Shown piece by piece: positions 6,306-6,507 of a stretch of DNA of 6,507 nt. Position 1 is the first letter of the stretch. Every line of letters begins with the position of its first letter. The notes beneath the pieces are model-generated. The model saw nothing but the letters and a program-made list of their open reading frames with translations, did no database searches and was not told the origin of the DNA. Both the position numbers and the translations under genes were made by a program. The stretch is from GCA-2746795 sp964643965 (lineage in GTDB: Bacteria > Chloroflexota > Anaerolineae > Promineifilales > Promineifilaceae). The stretch spans positions 1-6,507 of the forward strand of contig CAZXVH010000172.1 in NCBI GenBank assembly GCA_964643965.1, read 5' to 3'.

Positions 6306-6380
6306 GTGCAGAGTTCGCACGCCCACGTGCGAACGGGCATGTGGGCGTGGGGGCACAAAAAGCCGTGCCCTGCTCTGCGT
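6306..6380. repeat. Cluster of inverted repeats with competing hairpins
   Basis: Four perfect arm pairs are visible. Hairpin A: GTTCGCAC 6313-6320 with GTGCGAAC 6327-6334 (8 bp, 6-nt loop). Hairpin B: CACGCCCAC 6318-6326 with GTGGGCGTG 6341-6349 (9 bp, 14-nt loop). Hairpin C: GGGCAC 6351-6356 with GTGCCC 6365-6370 (6 bp, 8-nt loop). Outer stem: GCAGAG 6308-6313 with CTCTGC 6373-6378, extended by two G-U pairs. A and B share bases and exclude each other. The outer stem with B and C makes a three-way junction. This could be a structured RNA, a mobile palindromic unit of REP/MITE type, or a protein-binding site; the sequence alone does not decide. Confidence 0.6.
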
Positions 6381-6444
6381 CAACAAAATCTGCGCCCACT
6401 CTACCCAAAATTAACCCTGCGCTGCGTCCATAAATCTGCGCCCG
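6372..6444. repeat. Imperfect direct repeat around AAATCTGCGCCC
   Basis: The 12-mer AAATCTGCGCCC occurs at 6386-6397 and 6432-6443, 46 bp apart. The similarity extends leftward: GCTCTGCGTCAAC (6372-6384) against GCGCTGCGTCCAT (6419-6431), giving two units of about 26-28 bp with one length change. Between them lies an A/T-rich stretch ACCCAAAATTAACCC. The first unit includes the 3' outer arm of the inverted-repeat cluster. It may be a duplicated fragment of a mobile repeat or a pair of binding sites. Confidence 0.6.
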
Positions 6445-6507
6445 CGGCAAAGAATCATATTGACGCCCTCTATGCTCTTTGTTACACTCCAATCGTTATA
6501 GCAACTT

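Larger units (their letters stand above)
6198..6507. other. Non-coding, repeat-rich region upstream of the regulator
   Basis: No credible gene is seen in these 310 bases. The part next to the regulator holds the leader and promoter. Beyond it lie an imperfect hairpin (CTTAC 6274-6278 with GTAAG 6293-6297, inner ACCC 6277-6280 with GGGT 6285-6288), a branched inverted-repeat cluster (6306-6380) and an imperfect direct repeat (6372-6444). A minus frame of 75 codons (6265-6492) runs through all of this, but it begins with TTG without a ribosome binding site and ends inside the -35 box. The next gene on the right is outside the window. Confidence 0.7.

Noticed and set aside
6265..6492. A 75-codon minus-strand frame upstream of the regulator
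   Set aside because: It starts with TTG without a ribosome binding site, runs through the hairpins and direct repeats, and stops within the -35 box. The repeats explain its openness better than coding does.

Overview
The window looks like a chromosomal fragment of an uncultured or poorly characterised Chloroflexota bacterium (Anaerolineae/Ardenticatenia-like). This is inferred from three things: a large regulator combining winged helix, BTAD, AAA ATPase and TPR regions; a secreted CSLREA / choice-of-anchor-Q protein ending in a YLPVLVKP-type tail; and a very abundant AACGGCCGTT palindrome. No rRNA, tRNA or housekeeping marker is present to fix the lineage.

All three supported genes lie on the minus strand and read from right to left. 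Region 6198-6507 is non-coding. It holds a good sigma70-type promoter (TTGACA, 17 nt, CAAAAT) and, upstream of it, a cluster of inverted and direct repeats that can fold into a branched or switchable structure. Region 2856-6197 encodes a 1113-aa SARP/AfsR-like STAND regulator. After a 71-nt gap comes a 68-aa small protein (2578-2784) of unrecognised family. Its TAG stop abuts the ATG of an 820-aa secreted, glycine-rich beta-helix protein (115-2577). A hairpin at 42-65, downstream of that stop, is a plausible terminator. The simplest reading is a three-gene operon: regulator, small protein, exported surface protein. The last two genes are almost certainly translationally coupled, because the ribosome binding site of the secreted protein lies inside the 3' end of the small gene.

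The most unusual signal is the 10-bp palindrome AACGGCCGTT. It occurs exactly ten times in 6.5 kb, where far less than one copy is expected by chance. It is found in all three genes and in the spacer of the predicted promoter. Seven of the nine coding copies are read in one frame as Thr-Ala-Val. Seven of the ten copies are preceded on the minus strand by GG(A)-type bases, so the extended motif is asymmetric. It resembles in behaviour the HIP1 palindrome of cyanobacteria and may be a genome-wide motif with its own biology.

Open reading frames on the plus strand and in other minus frames are shadows of these genes in GC-rich sequence and are not annotated.
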